The translations under genes were made by a program, and so were the position numbers. Positions 26,513 to 38,903 of a DNA stretch of 64,000 nucleotides are shown here, in pieces. This stretch comes from Chaetoderma sp. LZ-2023a. Its lineage: Eukaryota; Mollusca; Caudofoveata; Chaetodermatida; Chaetodermatidae. The notes under the pieces are model-generated. The model had not been told where the DNA came from and did no database searches. It saw only the letters and a program-made list of their open reading frames with translations. The stretch covers positions 28,907,916 to 28,971,915 of the forward strand of contig CM067367.1 of NCBI GenBank assembly GCA_034401795.1, written 5' to 3'. Position 1 is the stretch's first letter, and every line of letters starts with the position of its first letter.

Positions 26513-27300
26513 ACATTTAAGTATGGTCTTTTCACAGCTCACTCAGTAATATATCACTAACAATATCAGTTCTGAGACCATATGATTTCACAATATGATA
26601 GGAAATTAGGTAACCTAGGCCAGCATCGGGAGCAGAGGTTCTAGCGTAGAATCAGGATCAGGGTGTTGACATCTAGCACTGCACAGCGAGTATGTAATTT
26701 CTCCTCAAGCTAAATCATGTATATGTCTGCACAATACATACTATTTGGAATAAACTGTGTGGCAGTGATGGCAAGCCCGTCTATATATAAACTGATTATG
26801 TGTATGAATCTATTTCACCCTACCGAATGGAATTGATATATGAATGGACCTTTCCAGAGTAATGACGTCATCTGACGTCATAATCAACTAAGCGGCGTGT
26901 AGGATGACGTCATAATCAATATGTCATAAATGATTCTATGCTGCCCGTCTTTAACTATTAATAGTCTAACACGTTGTACAAATTAGGTCTCTACTATTTA
27001 GTAAACAGCCTGTTGAATATTTTGACACTAATTTGGGCCACTGTTGCTGCCATAGGCAACAACAGCACCTATTCAAATTAATTTCAAAATATTCAGCAGT
27101 TTACCTGTATAGTTGTCTGGAAATTGATGGTCAGGTAGTTCAGAGATAGATCGATCACAAGACGATCGAGGTGTGGGCGGAGCTTAGCTAGAGATGGGTG
27201 GGGCATAGCTAAAATGGAACGGTCCATTCTAATCAGGATTAATCACAAATGTCCCCCAGTTAACCACGGTAATATTTAGGACAGGGAAGCCAACCATTTC
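26513..27300 (+). repeat. U repeat, copy 7, interrupted by a CRE-MITE
   Basis: The core is continuous to GATATATGAAT at 26845. The MITE follows, and the U sequence resumes with ATTCTAATCAGGATTAATC at 27226. Confidence 0.85.
26846..27225 (+). mobile_element. CRE-MITE (family A) with clean ends and AT target duplication
   Basis: Begins GGACCTTTCCAGAG and ends GGAACGGTCC (380 bp). AT lies on both sides (26844-26845 and 26226+1000, that is 27226-27227), where empty U copies have GAATTC with a single AT. Three perfect TGACGTCA palindromes lie within 50 bp at 26863-26870, 26873-26880 and 26905-26912. Confidence 0.93.
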
Positions 27301-27480
27301 GAAATATAGACTGGATTTCCAGTGATATTCCTGGATTTCCCTGGTCCACGCAAATGTTTCCCTTAGATAGAGATATTAACCACAACTTGCAGAAAATGGA
27401 TAATTCTTCAAGATGAGGATCACTAGAAGGGCTGACCACCTTCATATAGGTGAAACTGATTTCACTGGGGTCGGGGGTGG

Positions 27481-27494
27481 GTGGGGGGGGGGGG
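27481..27494 (+). repeat. Poly-G tract
   Basis: A G-run with a single interruption, between two hairpin-element pieces. Confidence 0.8.
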
Positions 27495-27729
27495 TGAACA
27501 GACAACAACAAATTCCAGTCAAATTAGTTTCAAAATGTTCAAAAATAATTGTCTTGCAATTGAGACACTTGAAATTCAATGGTAAAAAATAGCCTTTTAA
27601 ACTTTACAAACAAGAAACGCCCAATTTTTTACGATGTAGCAAATATTTGGTCGAATATTTTGAAACCAATTTAACTGGCAGCTGTTGTTACCTTACAGGT
27701 TCTAGTAACAGTAGTTTCAAAATATTCAA

Positions 27730-28450
27730 TAATTTACCTGTTTTAGACTTGTAATTGAGACTCAAATTTCAAGGGATAAAGAAATATATTCGTTTGGGCT
27801 CAATGGACCAAAGTGCCCCCTCCATATAAAAGCATGATAAACAGTCAGAACAGAAGCAATGCTTTTGCTTAATGTGCTCTGATTTTCAACACAAATATTT
27901 CCCAGGAGAGTCAAGACGCATTTCATTATAAATCACAGCTTTTTTCCCCCTATCTCTTTTATCTTATCAGCAGTCTCGCGGTGAAGCCAAGGCGACAATT
28001 AAACACAAAAACATTTCCATTACAATATTAGCATTTCATCAATAAGCAGGCATAACGCATTTTTGCCCTCGCAATTGGGATGAACACGCTGTCGCCACTT
28101 GATCCCATATCCATAATATCGGGCTCCAATGAGACAATTCCTATAAAGACGCCAGAAAAAATAGAGCAATTGCAGATTGCAGCCCTCCCATTTTGGGTAT
28201 AGTTTAAAAGAATTTTGGGTTTTCTGTACGGATTGCGACCAATATTGTGGGATCCTAGTGTACAGTTGTAACCAAGCCAAATCATCCCAAGTAGTTCCCG
28301 AATTTTTTTGATACCATCAGTTTCCATTTGTTTAAAAATCTGATCTGGGATCTGGGTTGTTAATCTGGATCATGGCAAAAGTCTGCAAATGAGCCACTTT
28401 GGCGGCAACACCTCTGTGAGCCAAAATGTGATCAGTAGGAATCTGCATAA
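27730..28450 (+). repeat. Dispersed repeat R, copy 4
   Basis: Same order of segments as the copies near 6500, 9900 and 15400, here far from the duplicated blocks. It ends in AATCTGCATAATTTC. Confidence 0.7.
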
Positions 28451-28589
28451 TTTCATTGCGGTCACACGGTAAAAGGCAAAGGTAACTGTGGCTTTAGCAC
28501 AAAACTATTTTTTCAATCTTCTAAGCTTATATTTCAGGATAACATAGCCAGCAACATATCAAAGTTTAGATCCAATATGGTCAACCAAT

Positions 28590-29242
28590 CCAGGATACGC
28601 CTCATGCCAGACTGGTGTTTCTAGAAGATGCACAATTTGCTCCGCAGGGTCTTCATGGAAATTATGGTTGTCCTCAGAATCTGAAGGATATGTTGGCATT
28701 CATGGCCAAACACAAAACAATCATTCTACAATGGAAACTGTACACTGGAAGTCCAAGCAATGAATCTGTCGATACGTTGGCAAAGCTAGGAGCCTAAAAG
28801 AAACAACCAGAGAGAGGGATCTCGTTAGATGAAGCCAAATCTAGCATCAAGGCAGTAGTTACTATACAGGTTAATGAGAAAGATGACTACCATCTATTAG
28901 ACAGACAGGAACATGTGATTATTTTTCGCCTGAGAACATGGCACAACCACTTCAATGCACACCTTTATAAAATGTTTCGACTTGTGCCCTCGCCAAGTTG
29001 CAACTCCAGTTCCCTCACAGGAAACCACCGAACACGTTTTGCAACACTGTCCACTTCATGCCCAGAGGAAGACGGTCTTCTGACCCAATGCCAAACACCC
29101 ACAAGTCAAACTTTATGGTCCCTATGCGGAACTGGTCGCTACGACTAGCTTCATTAAAGAAATGGGTATCATATTGTATAAGATCGTCATGAAGGTGAAC
29201 AACAACAAAAACAACAACAACAAAAACAACAACAACAACAAA
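28590..29242 (+). mobile_element. 5'-truncated LINE end with RNase H-like and C-terminal remnants, (CAA)n tail
   Basis: Coding traces with frameshifts. SPSNESVDTLAKLGA at about 28750-28796 matches the end of a LINE RNase H domain (GNExxDxLAKxGA). FRLRTWHNHFNAHLYKMFRL at 28921-28985 matches the conserved tail region of such proteins, followed by a degraded Cys/His segment. The fragment ends in a CAA-rich tail (29198-29242), a plausible target-primed retroposition tail. It is a different family from the LINE pieces at 1-4600. Confidence 0.82.
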
Positions 29243-29294
29243 TGCATGATCTAATCGTATATATTGTAGGCTATGGTGTTTGGAATAAGCGTGG

Positions 29295-29430
29295 TGATAT
29301 TGAGGGCACATGGTCAGGGTCAATGACCTCTGATACTTATCAGCGATGTGGGGAGATATGTGGGGCATTTCATTCGATTTTAGATTAGCTCCAGACAGAG
29401 ACAGACAGACAGACAAACAGACAGACACAT
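29295..29430 (+). repeat. Dispersed repeat ending in an (ACAG)n-like tract
   Basis: Paralogue of 20610-20730, with CACATGGTCAGGGTCAATGA and then a GACAGACAGACAAACAGACA tract. Confidence 0.65.
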
Positions 29431-29445
29431 TCAAAATAGTGTCCC

Positions 29446-29815
29446 ATTGGAGGAATCCAGTTTTAGCTATTCCCCGCCCATCTCTAGCTAAACTCCACCC
29501 ACGCTTCACCTGTGTGGGAATCGATCGATCCCTGAACTCCATGACTATCAATTTCCAGAATGGTAAGCTGTTGAATATTTTGAAACTAATTTGACTGGGT
29601 GTTGTAGCTCCCTATGGCAGCAGCAGCGCCCAGTCAAATTAGTTTCAAACTATTCAACAGCATGTTTATTAAGTAGCAAAGATGCAATTCAGACAACGAC
29701 GCTTAGTCCGTCATTAATTAAGCATTCGTGACGAACGTAGTTGATTATGACGTCATCCCACACATCATGTAGTTGAACATTGCGTCATATGATTAATGGA
29801 TAAACCCGAATCCTC
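29446..29815 (-). mobile_element. CRE-MITE (family A), reversed copy
   Basis: Has CCCCGCCCATCTCTAGCTAA, GATCGATCGATC, a near-complete hairpin (29570-29660) and a TGACGTCA palindrome near 29748. The termini are eroded. Confidence 0.85.
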
Positions 29816-29819
29816 CTTT

Positions 29820-30716
29820 CAATGAAAGATGCTTAGGAAGTATAATGTGGCCTTTGCTCTCATACTGATCCACAAAGGTCAACGCCACTCACTCACCCCC
29901 TCTCTGTGTTACTTGAGCCTGTATGAACGATGCTACCATAATTTGGTGTCAGAATATTGGCCTTTATTCTAGGTGTATGCCGCTAACGTAGCCATCATGA
30001 TTTTGTAAGAACAAGCTGTAGGCTACCGATATACATTGCGAAAATGCTGTTGCCGAAAACTATTGCTGCAGAACGACCCACAGCAACATCATTTATAAAA
30101 TGAAGACCACACCTAACTTAAAAAAGGGGAAAATGCATGATGATGATTCCACAATACAAATCTTTAGATTTCTAACGGTGATGGTAAGGGGCATACCGTA
30201 TTAATGATGATTGATGGATAGACTGACTAAGAAACAAATAGCTACGTTCTCTTTATATACTGTTAGTTGAAATAAAACAACAAGAAAAAGCTTGAACGCG
30301 CTAAGATCCGGAATGCACAACTTCAATAGATTTTTTAATTTACGGGCGAGCGCCTTTCTAAACACTATCAGAAAGTTTTAAACAGATCAGTTTGTCAATA
30401 ACGGAGGAGTAGTGATTTAATCGAAAATCGGGCTCCATATTGGGATGAGTTCAGACAGGCAAATGTTTGGTGAATGTTTGCGTTCGATGTGCGACAGTGT
30501 TCAATAAAGGGTCATCTATATTACTGAACTGAAGTATATAGTGGGTATACGAACCATTACTTAACACTGTCCCATGGTGAACGCGAATGGTTGGTGCTCC
30601 TGAACTCACCCCTGCTGTCAGGTCTCATCCGTAGATTAGGCGTGTAAAATTTCCACGAGATTTGATGAAAGCAAAATGAGAGTAGTAAAAAGAAAACAAA
30701 AGTCCACGTCCACATC
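29820..30716. other. V-like remnant, then unassigned sequence
   Basis: 29830-30290 has V-like fragments (AACTTAAAAAAGGGGAAAAT, GATAGACTGACTAAGAAACA). I see nothing recognisable from 30290 to 30716. Confidence 0.4.
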
Positions 30717-30717
30717 C

Positions 30718-30750
<33 letters not shown>

Positions 30751-30773
30751 AAACAACAACAGCAACAACAACA
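30718..30773 (+). repeat. (CAA)n-rich microsatellite
   Basis: CAA units interrupted by CAT and CAG triplets. The minus-strand reading frame over it is low-complexity valine/aspartate and not a gene. Confidence 0.93.
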
Positions 30774-30839
30774 CTAGATTCCCAGTGGAACTTCAATTCA
30801 AATAGTTAACTAGCTAAAATGTCTGATAGTGTTCGCTTG

Positions 30840-31760
30840 CCACGGTAAAATGCACATAAACAGGTTAATATTTCCCTAACCTATGTAAGTTTGATGAAAT
30901 TATGATGGCCTGCGGTAAATCAATGTTCCCAAGACCCATTTCCTTCCCGCTTTATAGTATTTTGGACGCTTTTTGACATCTTAATGGGCAAAAGTAACCC
31001 ATTTTCGTAGGCCATCAAAACAGACGACAGAAGGGGGTTAATCGAGACTGGTACCCGGCTCCAAATTTTCTGCAATAGTAATTCAATGGGAAACCGGGTA
31101 CCAATGAACTATAGTTAACTATTTAGAACCCAAGTGACCATAGCAACCAGGAAACTGACTATAGTTAGCGGGTCAAGCTTGACCCATGCTTTAGAGATGG
31201 AAACCCCTAGGGTCAAGTTCGACTCCTAACCATATTATAGCTAACTAGACTCCCAGTCGAACTTCAAATAGTTAGGCTAACTAGCTAGTCAAATATAGTC
31301 AGCCGAGCACCCGGGCCTGGTTCAGATGGTTAGTGCGGTATTTGCATACATTTCAAAAAGGTGGGCACTGATCGCTTGCCTCGAATAAATGCATATAAAA
31401 GTGTAAATATTTCACTAAATAACTTAGATTTGATGAAATTATGCTTTCCCATTGTATGTCAATGTTCCCACGCCCCTATTCCTTCCCGCTTTATGTCATA
31501 TGGACGCTTTTTGACCTCTTAGGTAACAAATACCCCCATTTTCGTAGGCCATCAAAACAGACGACAGAAAGGGTTAATGGAGACTGGTACCCGGCTCCAA
31601 ATTTTCTGCAATAGTAATTCAATGGGGAACCCACAGGTACCCGGCTCCAAATTTTCTGCAATAGTAATTCAATGGGGAACCGGGTACCAACGAAGTATAG
31701 TTCACTATTCAGCGTCCGACTGGGCATAGCAACTAGGCATTGTCAGTAAACCAGCAAATT
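30840..31760 (+). repeat. Direct duplication, ~545-bp offset, with an inner 51-bp doublet
   Basis: The segment from AAAATGCACATAAACAGG through CGTAGGCCATCAAAACAGAC to ACCGGGTACC occurs at 30845-31110 and again from about 31387. In the second copy the unit GGTACCCGGCTCCAAATTTT is itself duplicated (31586 and 31637). Confidence 0.82.
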
Positions 31761-31790
31761 GACTATAGTTAGCACGTCGAACTTAACTTG

Positions 31791-32204
31791 ATCACGTGCG
31801 ACCTGGCGTGTTATGAATATTCATGATGTTGTAAGCCGTGCGCGCATAAACTCTGACGTTTCTATGCTAATACCCGACTCCTCATCCAACATTTGGCCCA
31901 TGAGAGCACTTGTACGACGGCTAAAATGTCTGCGTTATACGCATTGTGCCATATATAGAATGAGATTATGCAAAGGAATAATCAATACATTGTTTTGTTA
32001 GAAAACTGTTAATTATTTTACCAGCAGTTTTACTCGATGTCTAACAATGTTATAACCTAGAAAATAAATGTTTTGCGATATTCACACATCGAGTCCGTTT
32101 GCTAGACTATAAACTGGAATCGTTGCAACATTGAATCTGACTGACCAATCGTTAAAGAGCTTACGACGTCATGAATATTCATAACATGCCAGGTTGCATG
32201 TGAT
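31791..32204. mobile_element. 414-bp MITE with 36-bp inverted termini
   Basis: The left end, 31791-31826, and the right end, 32169-32204, are inverted repeats matching at 33 of 36 positions. Both contain ATGAATATTCAT and a CCTGGC segment. There is no coding capacity. It is unrelated to families A and P. Confidence 0.75.
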
Positions 32205-32344
32205 TTAAGGTCTTCCTTTAGAGATCTGCTCTGGATCCAAAAAAAAACATGAGTTCTGAATAACATATAAGATACATGTGGCCTGTATCATAATGTTAGC
32301 AATTGTCATTAAACCTGAGCCTTAAGCAGAGCTCTGGTCTTAAT

Positions 32345-32720
32345 AGCATTAAGTATGGCTCTATTCACAGTTCACCCAGTCATATATCACGAGCAATATC
32401 AGGTCTGAGACCATATGATTTCACAATATGATAGAAAATTAGGTAACCGAGGCCAGCATCGGGAGCAGAGGTTCTAGCGTGGAATCAGGATCAGGGCGAT
32501 GACATCTAGCACAGCACACCGAGGATGTAATTTCTCATCAAGCTAAATCATGGTTGTGTCTGCATAAGACAGTGTATGGAATAGACTACGTGACAGCGAT
32601 GGTAAAGAACAAGCCAGCCTAAATATGAAGTGATTAATTTTGTGAATCTAATTCGCACTACAGATTGAGTTGGAATGTAGGCATTCTAATGAGGGTTAGT
32701 CATACCCATATGGTATAGTT
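32345..32720 (+). repeat. U repeat, copy 8
   Basis: Good core copy followed by GTTGACACATCCACATTATA. Confidence 0.78.
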
Positions 32721-33237
32721 GACACATCCACATTATAGAGATTTTCTACAATGACGGATATTTATTTCTGTCTTTGTATCTGCCTCCAATGATTCTAATT
32801 ATGAAATTTCTGGAAGGGTTTTTTGTAGTTTGTTCAGAATATAGCCAGAAAGTGAACTAAGAATTTTACATTCAGGAAACAACATTCAAATAAGATACTT
32901 TAGCAAAAAAAAAGGTGTATGAATTACACTGCAATGTACATTTGCAATGGAATCTGACCTGCGACTCAAGTGTATGACGTCAAAATCCAATACACCCCTT
33001 GTTAGCTGACGTCGCAATCAAAATTACATAAGTCTGTCACGCAAGTGGAAAGGTCTGTCATGGCAGTGTCTGGCTTGTATTTAATCAACATTAAGTTGAA
33101 TATTTTGAAAGTAATTTCACTGAGAGCAGCATCAGATCCATGTTAAATTAGTTTTGAAATATTCAGCGGCATATACCTATATAGTTACCTTGAAATTTTA
33201 GATTCTGGGAATTCAGGCTTCGGCATTTCAAACCAAT

Positions 33238-33640
33238 TCACCTTTCCACAGTATCCATCCATCATCTGACCGCGTATGACATCATGATCAGCTCAGCGCG
33301 TGTATGATGACGTCACAATCATTACGTCACAAAGGGTTCCATATAGACCGTCATAAAATCTCAAAAAGTCCGACACGTTGTATGAATTGTATGTCTTTGT
33401 AATACTTTGCTATTTAATAAACATGCTGTTGAATATGTTGAAGCTAATTGGACGGGGCGCTGTTGCTGCCTTAGGCAGCAACAGAGTCAAATTAGTTTCT
33501 AAATATTCAACAGCTTACCTCTGTAGGTTTTTGGAAATTGATAGTCAGGGTGTTCAGAGATCGATCGATTCCAACACTGGTGAGGAGTGGGTGGAGCTTA
33601 GCTAGAGAAGGGCGGGGCATAGCAAAAACGGGAAAGGTCC
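33238..33640 (+). mobile_element. CRE-MITE (family A) with AT target duplication
   Basis: Begins TCACCTTTCCACAG and ends GGGAAAGGTCC, with AT at 33236-33237 and 33641-33642. The paralogous empty site near 35550 reads AAACCAATTTCAGCCC with a single AT. TGACGTCA at 33308-33315. Confidence 0.9.
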
Positions 33641-33819
33641 ATACCATCCCTTGTAAAATCGTGGCGGAGATTAGCTAGAAATGTATTCCTCTATTGGAAT
33701 TGATAGATTTACTAAAAATGAGATGACTAACATATGGTCTAGCATGTCTAAGCTAACCACCTTAAACAACACCAGAGAGTGGTCCCTATAGACAGGTCGT
33801 CACTTAATACAAGTCTTAA

Positions 33820-34155
33820 GGGAGGAATCCAGTTGTAGCTTTGGCCTGCACATCTCTAGCTAAGCTCCGCCCATGCTTTGCCTGTGCTGCAATTAATGGA
33901 TCCCTCCACTCTCCGTATCTCAATTCTCAGAAAAATACGAAGGTAGGCTGTTGAATATTTTGAAACTAGTTTGACTGGGTGGTGTTGCTGCCTATGTTAT
34001 ATTATATAGTAAGGACATACAACGTACAGCTTGTTGGACTGTTAAGCATTTATAATTTACTAACTTCCGTCATTCATAATGTAATTGATTATGCCCTCAG
34101 CCTACAGGTGATGTAGATTTTAATAACGTCATCTGATTGACTGAGAGACGGGATT
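33820..34155 (-). mobile_element. CRE-MITE (family A), reversed, half hairpin
   Basis: One hairpin arm remains (33950-33996). The opposite arm is deleted, as the sequence passes directly into TATATAGTAAGGACATACAA. Confidence 0.72.
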
Positions 34156-34161
34156 CCTCTA

Positions 34162-34800
34162 TTGCCATCTGAAATTCAACAAAATCTAGACATGTGTTTT
34201 AGATCACTTAAATGTCATAGGGGTCTCTATAATGGAAAACAACATCGTCGCTTTTGTCAAAAGGAAGATCTCAACAATTATTCAATATCACTTCTCTGTG
34301 TAAGATGCTTGAGGGAGAATGTATGGCGCTGTCCAGACATATGTACGCACTATGATCAACAAGCCCTCAACCCTGAAGCATCTACCACTCAGGACGCTTG
34401 AGCCAGGATCAACTATGCTAGTATGCTCTAATTTTATGTCATGTCATTAAACTGTATCAAGTTAACCAAGAACAGCTTCAAGCTGCATCATCATTCAAAA
34501 TAAGCATCAGCTAACTGGTAAAAGGGAGGTGAATAGAAACTGCGATGATAATTCCATAATGTAAATGTTTAGACTGATAATTAGGATGGTTGATGATAAC
34601 AGTTTGAAGGTGCGTGTATTAATGAAGGTGAGATTGACTAAGAAGTAATCAGCTAAGTTATCTTGAAGATATATAATTCTAATAATAAACCTGCGGAAAG
34701 CACGAGTTCATAAATGTATTATCTTTATCCGTATGACTTATAAGATACTGATATAATATTATCAGACATTTTTCCTGAACCCACCCTTTAAGCAGAGCGC
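34162..34800 (+). repeat. V module, copy 3
   Basis: Complete V module before the U core at 34810, showing the normal V-U order. Confidence 0.72.
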
Positions 34801-34809
34801 TGGACTTAA

Positions 34810-35140
34810 TAACTTTTAAGTATGGGTCTGTTCACAGCTCACTCAGTAATATATCACTAACAATATCAGCTGAGACCATATGATTTCACAATATGATAGG
34901 AAATTAGGTAACCGAGGCCATTATCGGGAGCAGAGGTTCTAGCGTGGAATTGGCATCAGGGTGATGACATCTAAGTCCTACACAGCGAGGATGTAATTTA
35001 ATCCCAAGCTAAATCACGAGTGTATCTGCATAAGACATGATGTATGGATTAGACTGCCTGGCAGAGAAAGAGTGGGAGTTTTTAAAATAAAATTGTGGTT
35101 TGCGTATCTTACACACTTCAGGCTCAGATGTAGTTTGTAC
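34810..35140 (+). repeat. U repeat, copy 9, with a single minisatellite unit
   Basis: After a shortened U core the sequence has one monomer, TTTGCGTATCTTACACACTT, at 35098-35117, which is the unexpanded form of the minisatellites at 24486 and 41669. Confidence 0.72.
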
Positions 35141-35759
35141 AGAATTTAACCAGAAAGTGAACTAATCATTTCACATTCAGGAAATAGCATTCACATCAGA
35201 TACTTTAGTAAAGAATTGTGCATGAATTACACTGCAGTATGCATTTGCAATGGAAGGATAAATGATGTGACGTCATAATCCTATACATCACTTTTTAGCT
35301 GACGTCACAATCCGAAATATGTATGTCTGTCTCGAACGGGGAAAGTCCATCACATATGTGTCTGAATTGTATGTCTATGGTTAATTTACAATTTAATAAA
35401 CATTACATTGAATATTTTGAAACTAATTTTACTGGGAGCAGAAATGGCTCCAAGTCAAATTAGTTTCAAAATATTCAACAACATATACCTGTATAGTTAC
35501 CTTAAAATCTAGAGTCTAGGAATTCAGGCTTCGGCATTTCAAACCAATTTCAGCCCTTGTAAAATGTTGGTGGGGATTAGCTAGAAATGTAATCCTCATT
35601 TGGAATTAAAGGACTCACTAGATATAAGCTGATATAGTCTAGCATGCTTTAAACACCACCTTGGACAGCGCCAGCAAGTGGCCACCTGTCTTACAGAATG
35701 ACCGTAGACAGAACCAGAAAGTGGCCCCTATAGACAAGTGGTCGCTTAATACAAGTCTT

Positions 35760-36118
35760 AATGGATGAGTTTTAGCTATGCTGCGCCCATCTCTAGCTAA
35801 GCTTCGCCCATGCTTTGTACGTATTGGGATTAATCAATCCCTGTAGTCTCTGAATCAATTTCCAGATAACTCTACCGGTAATCTGTTGAATATTTTGAAA
35901 TATGGCACCAACTGCACCAGTCAAATTAATTTCAAAATAGTCAAAAGAATGTTTATTAAAAAGAAAAGACATGCAATTGTGTGCAACTTGCCGAACTATT
36001 AAGCGTTTATGGTGGACTAAAGCATGGCATTCATGATGTAATTGTTTATTATTTCGTCAGCCTACACATGACATAGTTGATTATGACGTCATATGATTGA
36101 CTGAGTAACTTTATTCGT
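35760..36118 (-). mobile_element. CRE-MITE (family A), reversed copy
   Basis: Hairpin arms remain at 35886-35900 and 35919-35945 with a shrunken loop. One TGACGTCA palindrome is present near 36083. Confidence 0.75.
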
Positions 36119-36139
36119 CTATTGTCATCTGAAATTCTA

Positions 36140-36765
36140 CAAAAACTAGACATGTGTTTTAGATGTCAAGGGACGTCTCTAGAATGAAAATTCCATCAGA
36201 TTTTTTTTGTCAAAAGGAAAGTCTCAACGAATATTCACTATCACCTCTGTGTGTAAAATGCTTGATGGAGATTGTATGGTGTTCTTCAGTTACATATCCA
36301 CTATGATCAACAAGCGCTCAAACCTGAAGCATCTACCAGCCAGAGACACGCTGCTTGAGACCGGATCAACTATGCTACTCTGCTGTTTAACGTTAGGATT
36401 TCTATTGCATCCAGATAACCAACAACAGCTTAAAGCAACACCATTTACAAAATAATCAACAGCTAGCTCATAGAAATGATGTGAATAAAAGCTACGTTGA
36501 TAATTCAATAATATAAATGTTTAGACTGATACTTGGGATGGTTGATGATGACAGTTTGAAGATGTATGTGTTAATAAAGGTGATGTTGACAAAGAAACAA
36601 TCAGCTAAGTTGTCTTAAAGATATATAATTCCAATTAATAATCTGCGAAAAACACGAGTTCATAAATTTATTATCTTAGTCCTTACAAATTAAAAAATGC
36701 AGATATAGTATCGTCAGCAATTTTCCCTGAACCCAAGCTTTAACCAGGACTCTGATCTTAAAAAG
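36140..36765 (+). repeat. V module, copy 4
   Basis: Start of the long duplication paired with 42820-46840. An 82-codon frame is open here by chance or by relic; other copies are broken. Confidence 0.68.
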
Positions 36766-37200
36766 TCTGTTCATAACTCATTCAGTAATATATCACTAGC
36801 AATATCAGCTCTGAGACCGTATGATTTCACAATATGATATGAAATTAGGTAACCGAGGCCAGCATCGGGAGCAGAGGTTCTAGCGTGGAATGATTATCAG
36901 GGCGATGACATGACTGTAGCACTGCACAGCGAGTTTGTAATTTCTCACCAAACTAAAATCATGGTTGTGTCTGCATAAGACATGATGTATGGAATAGGCT
37001 GCGTGGCCGCAATGATAAAGAACAAGCCAACCTAAATACGAACTGATTAATTGTGTGAATCTATTTCACACTACAGATTGAGTGGGAATATAAGCATTCT
37101 GATGAGGATTAGTCATACCCATATGTTACGTACACATTATATCGATTTTCTACAATGGCAGACATGTATTTGTGTCTTTGTATCTGTCTCCAATGATTGT
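36765..37200 (+). repeat. U repeat, copy 10
   Basis: Core and downstream segment, ending at the CRE-MITE that begins at 37204. Confidence 0.75.
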
Positions 37201-37203
37201 AAT

Positions 37204-37621
37204 GGACCTTTCCATTTTTAGCTATGCCCCGCCCATCTCTAGCTAAGCTCCACCCACACCTCGCTCGTGTTCGGATCAATCGATCCCTGAACTCTGTCAA
37301 GAAAACTATTCAGGTAAGCTGTTGAATATTTTGAAACTAATTTGACTGGGTGCTGTTGCTGCCTAAGTCAGCAACATGACCCAGTCAAATTAGTTTCAAA
37401 GCTGTTGAATATTTTGAAACTAATTTCACTGGGTGCTGTTGCTGCCTAAGGCAAAGATTTACAGACATACAATTCTTACAACGTGTCGGAGTATTTGAGA
37501 TTTGGTGACGGTCTATATAGAACCCTTTGTGACGTAATAATTGTGACGTCATCATGCACGCGCTGGGCTGATTATGACGTCATACGAGGTAAGATGATGG
37601 GTGGATACTCTGGAAAGGTGA
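37204..37621 (-). mobile_element. CRE-MITE (family A), reversed, with AT target duplication and doubled hairpin arm
   Basis: Begins GGACCTTTCCATTTTTAGC and ends GGAAAGGTGA, with AT at 37202-37203 and 37622-37623. The empty paralogue near 43550 reads GATTGTAATTATGAAA. TGACGTCA at 37544-37551 and 37575-37582. The left hairpin arm is present twice (37318 and 37400), a partial internal duplication. Confidence 0.93.
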
Positions 37622-37679
37622 ATTATGAAACTTGTGGAAGGTTTTGAATACAGTTGTGGTTTACACTACAGGTTCCTAT

Positions 37680-38890
37680 GTAATGTGTACAGACTGTAAT
37701 CAGAATGTGAACTTATCATTTTACATTCTGGAAACAACATTCAAATAAGTATTACAAAATGATTTACAAAATGGAGTAATCCGATGTGTCAATCAAGTAT
37801 CTGATGCTATGCTTAATTGCCTCATGTGTAGGCTAGCATCACTGTACATAGTGCCATATCTCGCTCCATCAGGAACATTGGAATGCCAATCAAGTGTGTT
37901 AATTGTATGCCCTTACTATTTAATAAATATTCTGTCGAATATCTGGATACTAATTTGAATTGCTGCTGCCATAAACAGCAACAACATCCAGTCAAATTAG
38001 TTTCAAAATATCCAACAACTTACCTGTAGAGTTACCTTTAAACTGGGATTCTGGGAATTCAGGATTTAAATTAATTTAATTCATTCCAAAACGCAGCAAA
38101 AGTTAGCGGAGCTTAGGTAAAAATGGGCGTGGCATAGCTACAAAATGGATCCTTTATACTGTATTATCTACCCAGTTCCCTAATCTTGTACCATCAATTC
38201 CACAATAAAGCCAAGAAGCCAATTAAACACAGAAGATTTTCCATGAAAATATTAGCATTTCATCAATAGCTTAACAACTATTCGCATTGATTTTTCTTAT
38301 TACCATTGGAGATAATATGTCTTCCAATCGCACATCCATAGGTGACACACTGACCACGTGACCTGCGATGTTGATCTCCATGAATTGTGGGTGTAATTAA
38401 GCAGGAGATAATTCGACGAGGTCACAAAAAACAACATCCATGTTTTTGTCATAAGGAAGATCTCGACAAATATTCAATATCTTCTTTCTGTGTAAGCTGC
38501 TTGGGGGAGAATGTAAGGTGTCTGATGACCAATATGATCTATGAGGACTAAACCCTGAAGCTGGTGCTCGAGCCGGGATGAACCATGCTACCATACTGTA
38601 GCATCGTGTCACTCAGCATATTAACATGTATCCAGCTAGCAAACAACAGCTTACAGTAACATAATTTTCAAATAAACGCCAGCTAATTCTGAGAAATTAG
38701 ATGGAATAATGCTTGATGAGCATTCAGTCATAGAAATGTTGAGATTGATGGCGGTGATGGCTGATGATGGCAGGTTGAAGACTTGTGTATTAAGATTACT
38801 TACGAAACTGATTTGTGAGTCTTACAAAACCGAAGATCTTAAATTCAAGGAATGTTATTATAATAACTCGTGACATGCATCTATCATATC
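37680..38890 (+). repeat. W/X module, copy 2
   Basis: Contains a B-type hairpin core near 37930-38025 (TGCTGCCATAAACAGCA loop) and the CACTGACCACGTGACCTGC segment. Confidence 0.75.
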
Positions 38891-38903
38891 AATCGTCAGA
38901 AAT

